A stretch of DNA of 64,000 nt, from NCBI GenBank assembly GCA_038240605.1, contig JBBSDP010000003.1, forward strand, positions 1 through 64,000. Direction: 5' to 3'. The notes beneath the pieces were generated by a model, which was not told the DNA's origin, ran no database searches, and saw nothing but the letters and a program-made list of their open reading frames with translations. This document shows positions 18,308-27,400 of this stretch, piece after piece. The position numbers and the translations under genes are program-made. Positions within the stretch are counted from its first letter, which is position 1, and each line of letters opens with the position of its first letter. This stretch comes from JBBSDP01 sp038240605. GTDB lineage: Bacteria; Planctomycetota; Phycisphaerae; Tepidisphaerales; Tepidisphaeraceae.

Positions 18308-19279
18308 ATGGAAACTTCACTCGCGACCGACCCCCCCATGAGCAACGCCGCTGTCACGGCTCACTTCGCGCCAGCGACCGACGACGGCGTCGCGGCCACG
18401 TCGGCGGCTGTCACCACACCAACCTCGCTGCGCGTCGGCGAATTTATTGAACTGGCCAAGCCGCGGATGAATTTCCTGGTGCTGGTCACGACTGCGGTTG
18501 GATATTTCATGGCGACTCGGGGTTGGGATGACTGGGGCCGTCTCCTGCACACGCTGGTCGGCACCGCTCTCACCGCCGGCGGCGCAAGCGTGCTGAACCA
18601 GTACGTGGAGCGCGGCCTGGACGCGCGAATGCGCCGGACGCGCGGTCGTCCGATCCCGTCGGGTCGAGTCACCCCGGTCGAGGCCCTCGCCTTTGCGTTG
18701 TTGCTGTCAACGGCGGGCCTCGTGGACCTGTTGCTGTTCGTCAACCCGCTGACGGCGCTGCTCGGCGCGTTCACGCTCGCGACGTACGTGTTCCTCTACA
18801 CGCCGATGAAGCGCTGGACGAGCCTCTGCACGGTGGTCGGCGCGGTCCCGGGCGCAGTACCGATCGTCATGGGCTGGACGGCCGCCCGCGGCGAAATCTC
18901 GCCCGAAGCGTGGGCGCTGTTTGGAATTCTATTCCTCTGGCAGATGCCCCACTTCCTGGCGATCGCGATCCTGTATCGCGACGACTACGCGGCCGGCGGG
19001 TTCAAGATGCTTCCCGTCGTTGACCCCCGCCTGCACGCGACCGGCCGGCAGATCGTCTTGTACAGCCTGGTGCTGATCCCGGTCAGCCTGCTCCCGGCGA
19101 TCTTTCAGATGACCGGGATGATCTACCTCGTGTCGGCCACGCTGCTCGGCACGATCTTCGCCGGCTTCGGCATCCTCTGCGCCCTCGACAAGGGGCGCGC
19201 CTCGGCGCGACAACTCTTCCTGTCGTCGATCGCGTACCTTCCCCTGCTCCTGGCGTCCATGATGTTGAACAAGCCATGA
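18308..19279 (+). CDS. ctaB: Protoheme IX farnesyltransferase (heme O synthase)
   Basis: UbiA-superfamily prenyltransferase that attaches the farnesyl tail to heme B. 323 residues from ATG 18308; a longer open frame upstream overlaps ctaA and is rejected. It has the allylic-diphosphate site NQYVERGLDARMRRTRGRPI (about 97-116), a second polar loop (YRDDYAAGGFKMLPVVDP) and about nine helices. The first 40 residues are Ala/Thr-rich and longer than usual. Its stop overlaps the next ATG (ATGA at 19276-19279). Confidence 0.95.
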   Translation: METSLATDPPMSNAAVTAHFAPATDDGVAATSAAVTTPTSLRVGEFIELAKPRMNFLVLVTTAVGYFMATRGWDDWGRLLHTLVGTALTAGGASVLNQYVERGLDARMRRTRGRPIPSGRVTPVEALAFALLLSTAGLVDLLLFVNPLTALLGAFTLATYVFLYTPMKRWTSLCTVVGAVPGAVPIVMGWTAARGEISPEAWALFGILFLWQMPHFLAIAILYRDDYAAGGFKMLPVVDPRLHATGRQIVLYSLVLIPVSLLPAIFQMTGMIYLVSATLLGTIFAGFGILCALDKGRASARQLFLSSIAYLPLLLASMMLNKP

Positions 19280-20037
19280 CACGCGGCGCGCCCGCTTCGC
19301 TCCGGCTACCGCTGCTCGTGTCGCTGGCATCCGTCGCGATTTTCGTCGGGTGCGATAGACGCAAGTCTTCGACAACCCCGACCTCGCTCCCACCGGCCCC
19401 CGCGCCAATCGGCCGGGCCGAAGTTGTCGGAACGGTTCGCCTGCGCGGAACGCCGCCGACCCTCTCGCGGATTGACGTCAGCTCCGTCCGCGAGTGCGCG
19501 ACGCGGCATCCGCTTGGATTGCCCGATGAATCGATCGTCGCGAACGATCAGGGGCTGCTTCGCAATGTCATCGTCTACGTGAAGGGGCCCGTTTACGCCG
19601 GCAACGGCAGCCCGGTGGAAACGTCGATCGATCAAGTGGGGTGCCGTTACGTTTCCCACGTGATCGCGATGCGGGTGGGACAACGGCTGCGGATCAAGTC
19701 GAGCGACCCGTTCCTGCACAACGTGAACGGCCAGTCTCACGACAACCTGGCCTTCAACTTCGCGCAGTCCGGCCCGGGCACGCGCGAGCTGGACCCGTTC
19801 AGCCAGCCCGAGTTCTTTTCGATACGCTGTGACGTGCACCCGTGGATGAAGGCATGGGTCGGCGTGATGGCAAACCCGTGGTATGCGGTCACCGGCGAAG
19901 ACGGCTCGTTTCGGCTCGCCAAGGTACCCGCCGGCACGTACACTCTCGTCGCCTGGCAGGAACGACTGGGCGAGCTGAGTCGCGAAGTGTCGGTTCCGAC
20001 GGAAGGCACGATCAACGCCGATTTTGATTTCAAGTAG
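19276..20037 (+). CDS. Cupredoxin-like lipoprotein (second paralog)
   Basis: 253 residues with a lipoprotein signal (SVAIFVGC, Cys26 as lipid anchor) and a Pro/Thr-rich spacer. The fold is the same as at 12749: a RAEVVGTVRLRGTPP opening strand, DPFLHNVNG with the His ligand, CDVHPWMKAW with Cys/His/Met ligands, then a TGEDGSFRLAKVPAG regulatory-like beta domain. Lipid anchoring suggests it is the membrane-bound counterpart of the secreted paralog. It is coupled to ctaB by a 4-base overlap and followed by ctaE. Candidate electron donor to CuA or copper chaperone; copper binding is predicted from the ligand set only. Confidence 0.8.
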   Translation: MTRGAPASLRLPLLVSLASVAIFVGCDRRKSSTTPTSLPPAPAPIGRAEVVGTVRLRGTPPTLSRIDVSSVRECATRHPLGLPDESIVANDQGLLRNVIVYVKGPVYAGNGSPVETSIDQVGCRYVSHVIAMRVGQRLRIKSSDPFLHNVNGQSHDNLAFNFAQSGPGTRELDPFSQPEFFSIRCDVHPWMKAWVGVMANPWYAVTGEDGSFRLAKVPAGTYTLVAWQERLGELSREVSVPTEGTINADFDFK

Positions 20038-20073
20038 GGTGGGCTGAGCTCGCCTCTCAGTGAGGAACCGCGC

Positions 20074-21231
20074 GTGTCTGAGACGATTTTGGACCACGGA
20101 TATATCCCCGAGGAGCATGCGCCTGATCCCGTGATCAGCCACGGCGACCCCACGCCGCCCGGCAAGATCGGCATCTGGCTTTTCCTCTCCAGCGAAATCA
20201 TGTTCTTCGTGGCGATCCTGGGGACCTACGTGATCCTTCGCGCCGGCTCACCGGGGCTCTTCGAGAAGCACGCCGCGGTCCTGAGCAAGGCCTGGGCGGG
20301 AACGAATACGCTGGTGCTGATCCTGAGCAGCCTGACGATGGCGTTGGCGGTCGACGCCTCCCAGAAGGGCAAAGCGAAGCGCGCCTCCGCCTTCATCGCG
20401 GCCACGCTGATGTGCGCATTGGCCTTTCTGGGGATCAAGACGATCGAGTATGGCGACAAGGCCCACCACCACACGATCATCGCCCGCGCTAACGACGCTG
20501 CCCCGATCGTCGTCCGCGCCTCGACCACCGCGCCGCTCTACGCGATCGTGACGCGACGGGGCAAGGATCAGCTCGAGGCGTTCAACGGCAGCGCGTTCGA
20601 GCCGCGCAAGAACTCAAAGTGGGCCACGTACGCCGTCCCCCTCAAGTCGCGCGGCGACGGGACTTTCGCCGCGACCATCCCCGCCGACGCCGCTGGATAC
20701 GACGTCGGCGTTTACGAGTCCGCCAGCGCCGAGCCCAAGCCGCGCGACAAGCAGCTCGCGCTCGATCCGAAGGACCTGACGGTCGGGACGGGCATGTGGG
20801 TCTACGACGGGCACGTCCGCGGCGAGGACAAGGACGGCAACCTTACCCTACGCGGCTATCGCATGCCGATGCGCGCCACCGAGAACGGCGGCGCGGCCTT
20901 CGACATCCACTTGATCAGCGAATCGGACATTGAGGAAGGCGCCAAGGCAGCCGGCGAAGGAGAGAAGCCCCGGGATTTCAACATCGCCGCCAGCCAGGTC
21001 AGCGACAGCATCGCTTACGGACCGGCTAAGAACATCTTCTATGCCAGCTACTTCACCCTGACCGGCATTCACGGCCTGCACGTGGTGGGCGGGATCATCG
21101 CCCTGCTGTTCCTGTTGGTGCAGTCGATGCGCGGAAAGCTCTTCCCTGCCCATACCGAGTACGTCGGCCTTTACTGGCACTTCGTCGACCTGGTGTGGAT
21201 CTTCCTCTTCCCCCTGCTCTACCTGATCTGA
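20074..21231 (+). CDS. ctaE: Cytochrome c oxidase subunit III with a large extramembrane insertion
   Basis: 385 residues, start GTG 20074 with GAGGA 7 bases upstream. Helices are recognisable at about 33-56, 78-94 and 105-124 (IWLFLSSEIMFFVAILGTYV). At the end, the family core IFYASYFTLTGIHGLHVVGG and YVGLYWHFVDLVWIFLFPLLYLI lies at 321-385. Residues about 128-318 form an extramembrane block of about 190 residues not found in ordinary subunit III, with a beta-rich, Lys/Asp-rich composition. The number of visible helices (about five) suggests a short-form subunit III. It stabilises subunit I in the complex. Confidence 0.92.
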   Translation: MSETILDHGYIPEEHAPDPVISHGDPTPPGKIGIWLFLSSEIMFFVAILGTYVILRAGSPGLFEKHAAVLSKAWAGTNTLVLILSSLTMALAVDASQKGKAKRASAFIAATLMCALAFLGIKTIEYGDKAHHHTIIARANDAAPIVVRASTTAPLYAIVTRRGKDQLEAFNGSAFEPRKNSKWATYAVPLKSRGDGTFAATIPADAAGYDVGVYESASAEPKPRDKQLALDPKDLTVGTGMWVYDGHVRGEDKDGNLTLRGYRMPMRATENGGAAFDIHLISESDIEEGAKAAGEGEKPRDFNIAASQVSDSIAYGPAKNIFYASYFTLTGIHGLHVVGGIIALLFLLVQSMRGKLFPAHTEYVGLYWHFVDLVWIFLFPLLYLI

Positions 21232-21280
21232 AGACGGGACGCACCGGAAGCGATACAATGCCGCGTAACGGGAGCTTCGC

Positions 21281-21688
21281 ATGATGGCCACATCGGCAGC
21301 CGCCGGTCGACTCCAGGAACCGGAAGAACCTCACGCCATGTCGGCGGCGATGCCGCACCATCCGATCAACTACGTGATGATCTTCGCGGCGCTGGTCGCG
21401 CTGACGGTGGTCACGGTCGCCGTGGCGACGGTCCGGTTTCACAGTGAGCTGGTCAACGTCCTGATCGCCCTGATCATTGCGTCGGTGAAGGCGACGTTCG
21501 TCGCCCGCTATTTCATGCACCTGAAGTTCGAGGGGAAGCTCATCTACCTGATCCTGTTCGTGCCGATTTTTCTGTGCGTGATCCTCCTGTGCGCCCTGAT
21601 CCCCGATATCGGCCTGGGCCGTCATACCGCATTCAACGACTGGATCCGCATGTTCGAGCAGTCGATGGTCGGCGGCGGCGCCAAGTAG
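21281..21688 (+). CDS. Cytochrome c oxidase subunit IV family protein
   Basis: 135 residues with three helices. NYVMIFAALVALTVVTVAV, VLIALIIASVKATFVARYFM and IYLILFVPIFLCVILLCAL match the prokaryotic subunit IV (COX4_pro) pattern, including the conserved KATxVxxxFMHL segment. The ATG is preceded by GGGAG. It follows ctaE by 49 bases. It is the last oxidase gene; its stop is 7 bases before an ABC ATPase gene, so they may be co-transcribed. Confidence 0.88.
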   Translation: MMATSAAAGRLQEPEEPHAMSAAMPHHPINYVMIFAALVALTVVTVAVATVRFHSELVNVLIALIIASVKATFVARYFMHLKFEGKLIYLILFVPIFLCVILLCALIPDIGLGRHTAFNDWIRMFEQSMVGGGAK

Positions 21689-21695
21689 CGCGAAC

Positions 21696-22631
21696 ATGAG
21701 CATCATCCAGATCGACCACCTGACCCACGCGTACGGCGAGCGTGTCGCACTCGATGACCTGTCGCTGAATGTGGAAGCAGGCGAGATCTTCGGCTTCCTC
21801 GGGCCCAACGGCTCGGGGAAGACCACCCTCTTCCGCATCCTCTCCACGCTGATCCCGCCGCCGCCCGGCCGCGTTCAGTTCCTCGGCGTTGATCCGGCAC
21901 GAGAGCGTGACTTCGTGCGCAGCCGTATCGGCGTCGTCTTCCAGTCCCCCAGCCTCGACAAGCAGCTGACCGCCCAGGAAAACCTGATCCAGCAGGGCCG
22001 TCTCTACGGCTTGCGCGGAGCGGACCTGCGCCGCCGGGTGGCGGCGGCGCTGGAGGCGGTTGGCCTGGGCGACCGTGCTCGCGATCGCGTTGGCACGTTC
22101 AGCGGCGGGATGCGCCGCCGGGTGGAAGTGGCCAAGGGTCTGCTGCATCGGCCGCAAGTCCTTCTGATGGACGAGCCCAGCACGGGCCTCGATCCCGCCG
22201 CCCGTATCGACCTGTGGCGGCAGCTACGGCAGATCAACGCCGCCGATGGCGTCACCGTCCTCGTCACCACGCACCTGATGGAAGAAGCCGACCGCTGCAC
22301 GCGCCTGGCGGTGATGGCGGCAGGCCGGCTGCTTGCCTGCGATGCACCAGCCGTCCTGAAGGAGCGGATCGGCGGCGACGTCATCACGCTGGTCACGCAG
22401 CGCCCCGCGGAGGCGCGCAATCGACTCCGCGAGCGACTGGGCGTCGACGCGCAGGAGGTGGATCAGACCCTCCGCCTGGAGCGGCCGCGCGGCCACGAAT
22501 GGGTTCCCCAGCTTATCGAGGCCCTGCCGGGGCTCGTGGACTCGGTCTCCGTGGGTAAGCCAACGCTCGAAGACGTGTTCGTCCAGCTCACGGGCCGGCG
22601 GCTCGAGGCCGACCCCGTGGCGCATGCGTGA
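21696..22631 (+). CDS. ABC transporter ATP-binding protein (DrrA/CcmA type) without a permease gene
   Basis: 311 residues: Walker A GPNGSGKTT, Q-loop VVFQSPSLD, signature FSGGMRRRVEVAKGL, Walker B VLLMDEPSTGLD and H-loop VTTHLMEEADR. The long C-terminal domain after about residue 220 is typical of drug- or cofactor-export ATPases of the ABC-2 type. The permease that normally follows is missing: the next gene is a convergent regulator 14 bases away. Being 7 bases after the oxidase genes, it may serve copper or heme delivery; that is inference from position only. Confidence 0.92.
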   Translation: MSIIQIDHLTHAYGERVALDDLSLNVEAGEIFGFLGPNGSGKTTLFRILSTLIPPPPGRVQFLGVDPARERDFVRSRIGVVFQSPSLDKQLTAQENLIQQGRLYGLRGADLRRRVAAALEAVGLGDRARDRVGTFSGGMRRRVEVAKGLLHRPQVLLMDEPSTGLDPAARIDLWRQLRQINAADGVTVLVTTHLMEEADRCTRLAVMAAGRLLACDAPAVLKERIGGDVITLVTQRPAEARNRLRERLGVDAQEVDQTLRLERPRGHEWVPQLIEALPGLVDSVSVGKPTLEDVFVQLTGRRLEADPVAHA

Positions 22632-22645
22632 ACGCCACCGCCAGG

Positions 22646-22975
22646 TCAGCTTCGCTCGCTGATCTGCACGTTGTATGAGTCTCCCCCGATTTTGAGGTTC
22701 GTGCCCGGGCCCGGATTGACGTGTCCGTTCAGTCCATAAAAAACTTGCTTGCCGCTTCGTCGATTGCTGATGAGGTTCCGCATCCGCAACAGCCCCAGAT
22801 GATGGCTCACGGTCGGCTGCGGGAGTGAAAGCTCTTCACATAAGTTGCTCACGTTGCGCTCCCCGTCGGCGAGCAGCATGAGGATGTTGAGGCGTGTTTT
22901 GTCAGATAACAGCCGGAATATCTCAACGAGTCCGTCGAGTTCTCTGTCCGCGATCCCCGATCCCTTCTTCTGCAT
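22646..22975 (-). CDS. ArsR-family winged-helix repressor
   Basis: 109 residues from ATG 22975, which has AGGAG 9 bases upstream; the longer frame from 23050 is not supported. The ArsR core is clear: IFRLLSDKTRLNILMLLADG, VSNLCEELSLPQPTVSHHLG (recognition helix) and the RRSGKQVFYGLNG wing. The CxC metal site of the alpha-3 type is absent; only one Cys lies in NLCEEL. The inducer is therefore unknown and may not be a metal. The C-terminal tail is short. It converges with the ABC ATPase and may control the neighbouring oxidase cluster. Confidence 0.88.
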   Translation of the reverse strand: MQKKGSGIADRELDGLVEIFRLLSDKTRLNILMLLADGERNVSNLCEELSLPQPTVSHHLGLLRMRNLISNRRSGKQVFYGLNGHVNPGPGTNLKIGGDSYNVQISERS

Positions 22976-23187
22976 AGACCATGTCTCCTGAACGTCATGT
23001 TGGTTGCCGAGATGGTGCCAACTATAGGTTCGTCCAATTTGCAGGGTCAAAAATCAGAAATTTTGTTTCAACGAATGACCATCGCTCGAATTACACTGCT
23101 TTTCCGAGGCCCGAACGAAGAGCACGACCGAAGGCCGCCGCACCGGGCGCGCGGGGGACCGTTTCACCAAGCCCCCAACTTCACACC

Positions 23188-23215
23188 TTGACCGATTTTG
23201 ACCTCCCATTACAAT
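23188..23215 (+). promoter_or_regulatory. Promoter of the tRNA-Ala gene
   Basis: TTGACC (23188-23193), 16-base spacer, TACAAT (23210-23215), with the tRNA 5' end 17 bases past the -10. It is a good sigma-70-like match. Confidence 0.6.
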
Positions 23216-23231
23216 GTCCCCAAAGCAGGGC

Positions 23232-23302
23232 GGGGCCATGGTCTAACGGGATGACGGCTGAATCGCATTCAGCAAATCGGGGTTCGATTCCCCGTGGCTC
23301 CA
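23232..23302 (+). tRNA. tRNA-Ala, anticodon CGC
   Basis: All four arms fold. The acceptor GGGGCCA pairs with TGGCTCC and includes the G3:U70 pair that specifies alanine. The D arm is GTC/GAC. The anticodon stem GCTGA/TCAGC has loop ATCGCAT, giving anticodon CGC. The T arm CGGGG/CCCCG has loop TTCGATT. The discriminator is A and CCA is not encoded. The variable loop has four bases. The 3' end of the gene is the start of a repeat that recurs at 33210. Confidence 0.92.
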
Positions 23303-23497
23303 TTCGACTCGGCCGAGTACGGCCTCGCTCATGGCAGGCCGATCGACTCGCAGTCTGAGCACCGGTTGGGTCGCGCAATAATCAAGGCCGAGTCGAATGC
23401 TCTGAGAAAGCGACCTGGGCTGAGCTTGTCGAAGGCGGCGCATCGAACGGGCAACATGCCAACTGCATCTGCGCCAGCAGATTCGTTTTTCGTCTAT
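23295..23497. repeat. Left copy of a ~190-bp imperfect direct repeat
   Basis: It begins with the last eight bases of tRNA-Ala (TGGCTCCA) and continues CGACTCGGCCGAGTACGGCC, ending in TTTTTCGTCTA at the beginning of the GIY-YIG gene. The right copy is at 33210-33392; the first 40 bases are nearly identical, then similarity is patchy. The repeat includes the CTGAGCTTGTCGAAGG motif. Confidence 0.85.
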
Positions 23498-23869
23498 ATC
23501 TTGCGCTGTGCTGACTGCAGCTTGTACGTCGGCCATGCATCAAACCTGCAGGAACGGGTGGCGCTCCACAACGACGGCCGCGGCGCAGCTTGGACCGCCG
23601 GCCGCCGTCCAGTCACTCTCCTCTACCAGGAGTTGCACGAATCCGAGTTGAAAGCAATTCGTCGCGAACGCCAGCTCAAACACTGGACCCACGAGAAAAA
23701 GCGTGCACTCATCAATGGCGATTCGACGGCGATGAAATCGCTCGCACAGCGGCGGGTTCGGTGGTCCCCGCCGGCCGACGCCACGATGTTTCACGACGCT
23801 GGGCGGAAAGATCCGACACGGGCCTGGAAAGGCTGCGAAAAACGCTATGGTATTATGAGAATTTTTTGA
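23456..23869 (+). CDS. GIY-YIG nuclease domain protein
   Basis: 137 residues from ATG 23456; the open frame continues upstream into the tRNA but that part is repeat sequence. The UvrC-like GIY-YIG core is present: FFVYILRC, LYVGHASNLQERVALHN (YIG represented by YVG, catalytic Arg in ERV), RRPVTLLYQELHE with the Glu, and RERQLKHWTHEKKRALI. These single-domain proteins (YhbQ-like) are of uncertain role and often lie in repeats or mobile contexts. The 5' end of a second, destroyed copy is found at 33370-33392. Confidence 0.88.
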   Translation: MPTASAPADSFFVYILRCADCSLYVGHASNLQERVALHNDGRGAAWTAGRRPVTLLYQELHESELKAIRRERQLKHWTHEKKRALINGDSTAMKSLAQRRVRWSPPADATMFHDAGRKDPTRAWKGCEKRYGIMRIF

Positions 23870-23872
23870 AAA

Positions 23873-24346
23873 CTAGCCGCGTCCCTGTTGAATTCCCCTG
23901 TTGAATTCCCTCTGGGCATCCTCGGCACGGAAAATCCCATGACGATCGCTGTACCACGCCAACGGACGGCCATGCTTGCCCACCCAGCGGCCCAGGACAT
24001 CCATGTACGCCTCGGTGGTCTCCGACGGGTGAAACCGTGCCAATACCCGGCTGCTGGCGTCATCGATCATCCCCACTAAAACCATCCGGGACCCGCGACC
24101 TTCCAACCAGTCGTGCATGCTCGCGTCGGCCTGAAGCAACTCGCCAAAGCACGTGCGTCGATCACGCCGGCTTCGATGAACGTCCCGTTCACGCTTTGGA
24201 CGCCATAGCCCCTCGGCAAGCAGCCACTCCCGCAACGTGCGAACCGCAACCACCACCTGGTCCTCCTCCGCCAACTTCTCGCAAGCCAGGGTGGGACCGA
24301 AATCGCCATACTTCTGCCGGTAAAACGCCAAGGCTGAACGCTTCAA
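23873..24346 (-). pseudogene. ISNCY/IS1202-type transposase fragment
   Basis: 157 codons resembling the middle of IS1202-group transposases: FGPTLACEKLAEE, LLAEGLW, HRSRRDRR, FGELLQADASMHDWLEGRG (first Asp), VGMIDDASSRVLARF, MDVLGRWVGKHGRPLAWYSDR (second Asp). The N-terminal helix-turn-helix and everything after FRAEDAQREFN, including the third catalytic acid, are missing. It is a dead remnant. It marks the left part of the accessory region. Confidence 0.8.
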
Positions 24347-24452
24347 ACATTCCTATTTGCCGAAGACCGGACATTACTTTCTGCCGATGACATAAAATTC
24401 CGAAAATTTGCATCGGCGGCCAGCCCTCCGCCGCGTTCCGCCTTAATCGTTC

Positions 24453-27400
24453 TCAATGCTCCCGAAAATCCTGTAAAAACTGCAACAGGTCGGCCATTTG
24501 CTGTTCGTTAATGCCGGCTTCCAGGCCATCGGGCATGAGCGACAGGCCGGTGCTGCGCATGCCCTTGATATTGGTCCGAAGGACCACGTCGTCGATTCCG
24601 CCGGCGCGCCGGATGGTCACGCTGTTGGCAGTCTCGTTGACGATCACGCCGAGAAAGTCCTGGCCATCGCGGGTTTCCAGATCGTAGGCGACGTAGATCG
24701 GCTTCACCTCGCGATTGGGATCGAGGATGGCGACCAGCAGCGTCGGAGGCGACCGGTCTTCCAGTAAGGCCAGATCGGAGCCCACGCGCTCGCCGCTGGC
24801 CCCTTTGCCATGGCATTGAAAGCAGACGGATTTGAATATCGCTTGGCCCTGACCCCGATCTCCGCTGAGTTTCGCGACGGCCTCCGTGTAGTGCTCGATC
24901 GTTTTCTGGCGATCGGGCTTAATCTGCCCCTGGAAGACCTTCGCGGCCCGCTCGCGAATCGCTTCATCCTTGTTGCTGAGCAGTGCCTGGCGCCGAGCCG
25001 GTTCGATTTCACCGGCGGGAACTTTTTTGTTCTCGATCGCGTCCAGGAGCGCGGCGATCCGTTCGGGCCGCCGATAGATCGCATCGAGCAGATCGTTTCG
25101 CAGCGACGGCCCGACGCGCGACCAGAGTTTCACCAGGACCAAAGCCATCGCCGGATCCTCTTGGCCCGACATGGCATGAATTACTTCCGCCTGCACCTGG
25201 TTTGGCTGCGACGGTTGGAGCAGCGCGTTGAATAGTTCCGAGGTTTGCTTCGGCGGCGCAAACGCCAGCAGTCGAATCGCGTCCACGCGTTCGCGTCCCT
25301 TGCGCGATGGATCGCGCGCAGTTTTGTCGGCCGACACCAGCAGTTCATCCAGGATTTTTCTGACGGCAGGGGGCGCTTGCGCGATTTCGGTCGCCAGCAA
25401 TCCGCCGCCTAGGCTTAGCCCGTCGGCGAGTTGGCGGACGAGCGATTGCCTGAGATTATCGTCGATGTCGGGTGAGCCGATGGCGGCAAATGTCGCGCCC
25501 ACCTCGGCCGAATCGTGGCGGATGCCCACGACGTTCGCCAGCGAATCGAGAAGCTCGCTGGCGCCGGGATGCTTGAGAAAATCCGCATCGGCGATCAGCG
25601 TGTGAAGCAACTCGCCCGCCCGATCCGGGACGGAAATAAGCACGGCGGTACGCGTCCATCGGTCGGCACCATCGTGCCGGGCGATTGCCGCCAGCGCTTG
25701 CAGCGATGCCGGCGAGGAAAACTGGCCCAGCGCCAGCGCGGCGTGGAAGCGCACGCGGGGATTTTCGTCCCGGGCCGAATCTATCGCCAGTTTTCGCAGG
25801 GATTCCGATCGGGCAAGCACCGGCCCGGCCAGGTGCAGGGCGGTTTGGCGCACGTGCGCTTCGGCATCGGCCGCCGCCGTTGCCAGCGTCGCGGCATCAC
25901 GATCGCCCAGACCCGCCAGCGTGTACATCGCCTGTATCCTTGCCTGGGCAAGCGGCGCGTTTCGCACGGCCGCCCGCAAGGGTTCGATCGCGCTCTTTTC
26001 GTGCCGCTGATACAGCAGGCGCTGCGCGGTGTCGCGCGTCCAGCCATCGGGGCTCTGCACTGCCCGGACCAATTCCGAAACAGTCGCGGTGCTCAAATGC
26101 GGCAGCCGGGGCCTGGAGAATTTCTCTGGCGTAATCCGGTAAATCCGCCCCATGTCGCGCCCGCGGTACAAGTCGTAATGTTTAAGAATCTCGCCCGGGA
26201 TGGCGGTTTCATCTTCGATGATCTCTCGATACATCGAAACGACGTACAGGCATCCATCCGGCCCATCCGCCAGATTCACGGGCCGGAACCGATCATCCGT
26301 CGAGGCCAGAAACTCCCGCTTATCGGCAACGTCGCTCACCGGCCGATCCGCGGAAAAAGATGCGCCGTGTTCGGCCAGGACCATTCGCACGACGACGTTG
26401 TTGGCCGGCTCGCCCGTGAAGCAGTTGTTGCGATAAGCTTCGCCCAATGCCGAGCCGCGATAGGCCGTCACCCCGGCGGCCGATGTTGCAAATCCATGCG
26501 GTGCCAGTTCATTGCTGGGGAACCGGCCGGCGTGCATGTCCGCGTTGGTATCGACCCACCGTTGCCAATATTTTTGCCTGGCGACCTTCCAAGGCTCGGG
26601 CTGGCTGATCGGAAAAATCTCCGCCCACATTTTATTGGCGTTCTCCCGGACCTCCGAAACGAGCAGATACGGGTTGCGCTGGAGCACATCGCGTTCAATG
26701 ACGGCATGGAACACGGGATCGGTCGCGTCGCAGGTAAAGCGATCGCCCCAATCGTTGAACGTATTGCCCCACTCGCCCGACCCGGACACGGCTTCGGGCG
26801 GCTCGCCCGCCAGTGCCCCCCTCGGATCGAAACGAAAATCCCGGCTGCTCACCGGAGGCGCATCGGGCTTGTCCGCCGGCCGCAAACTTCCGCCAGCGTA
26901 GGAACCGCATACATAAATCTTGTTGTCCATTCCCCAGCGCATGCAGTTGGCGATCTCGTAGGTTTTGCCGTGGAAACCCGTGTAGACCCTTTTTATCACA
27001 TCGGGATGGCCCGTCCCCTTCGTATCCTTGAGATAAAGCAGGTCGGGCGAAGAAACGACAAACACGCCGCCGTCCCACGGCAGCACGCCGCTCGGCCAGA
27101 TGATGTTTTCGGCGAAGATCGTTGACTTGTCATAGACGCCGTCACCCGTAGTGCTTTCCAGCACGCGCACACGACCCAGCGGCTCGCCCTTTTTCGGAAT
27201 CCCCGGATAATTCCACAGCTCTGCCACCCACATCCGCCCGTCTTCGTCGAACGCAATGTCCACCGGATCGGCCACATTCGGCTCGGCAGCCGCCAGTTCA
27301 ATCCGCAAGCCCGGATCGAGTTTAAACGTCGCCAGCGATTCCCGCGGCGACAACGCTTTGACATGCGGAAGCTCTTCGTCCCTCGGCGCCTGCCGCCGCG

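Noticed and set aside
23294..23455. N-terminal extension of the GIY-YIG protein
   Set aside because: The open frame begins in the tRNA gene and consists of repeat DNA that also occurs at 33210; the ATG at 23456 precedes the conserved domain.
23873..24346. Active insertion sequence
   Set aside because: The transposase lacks its front, its third catalytic acid and recognisable terminal repeats.
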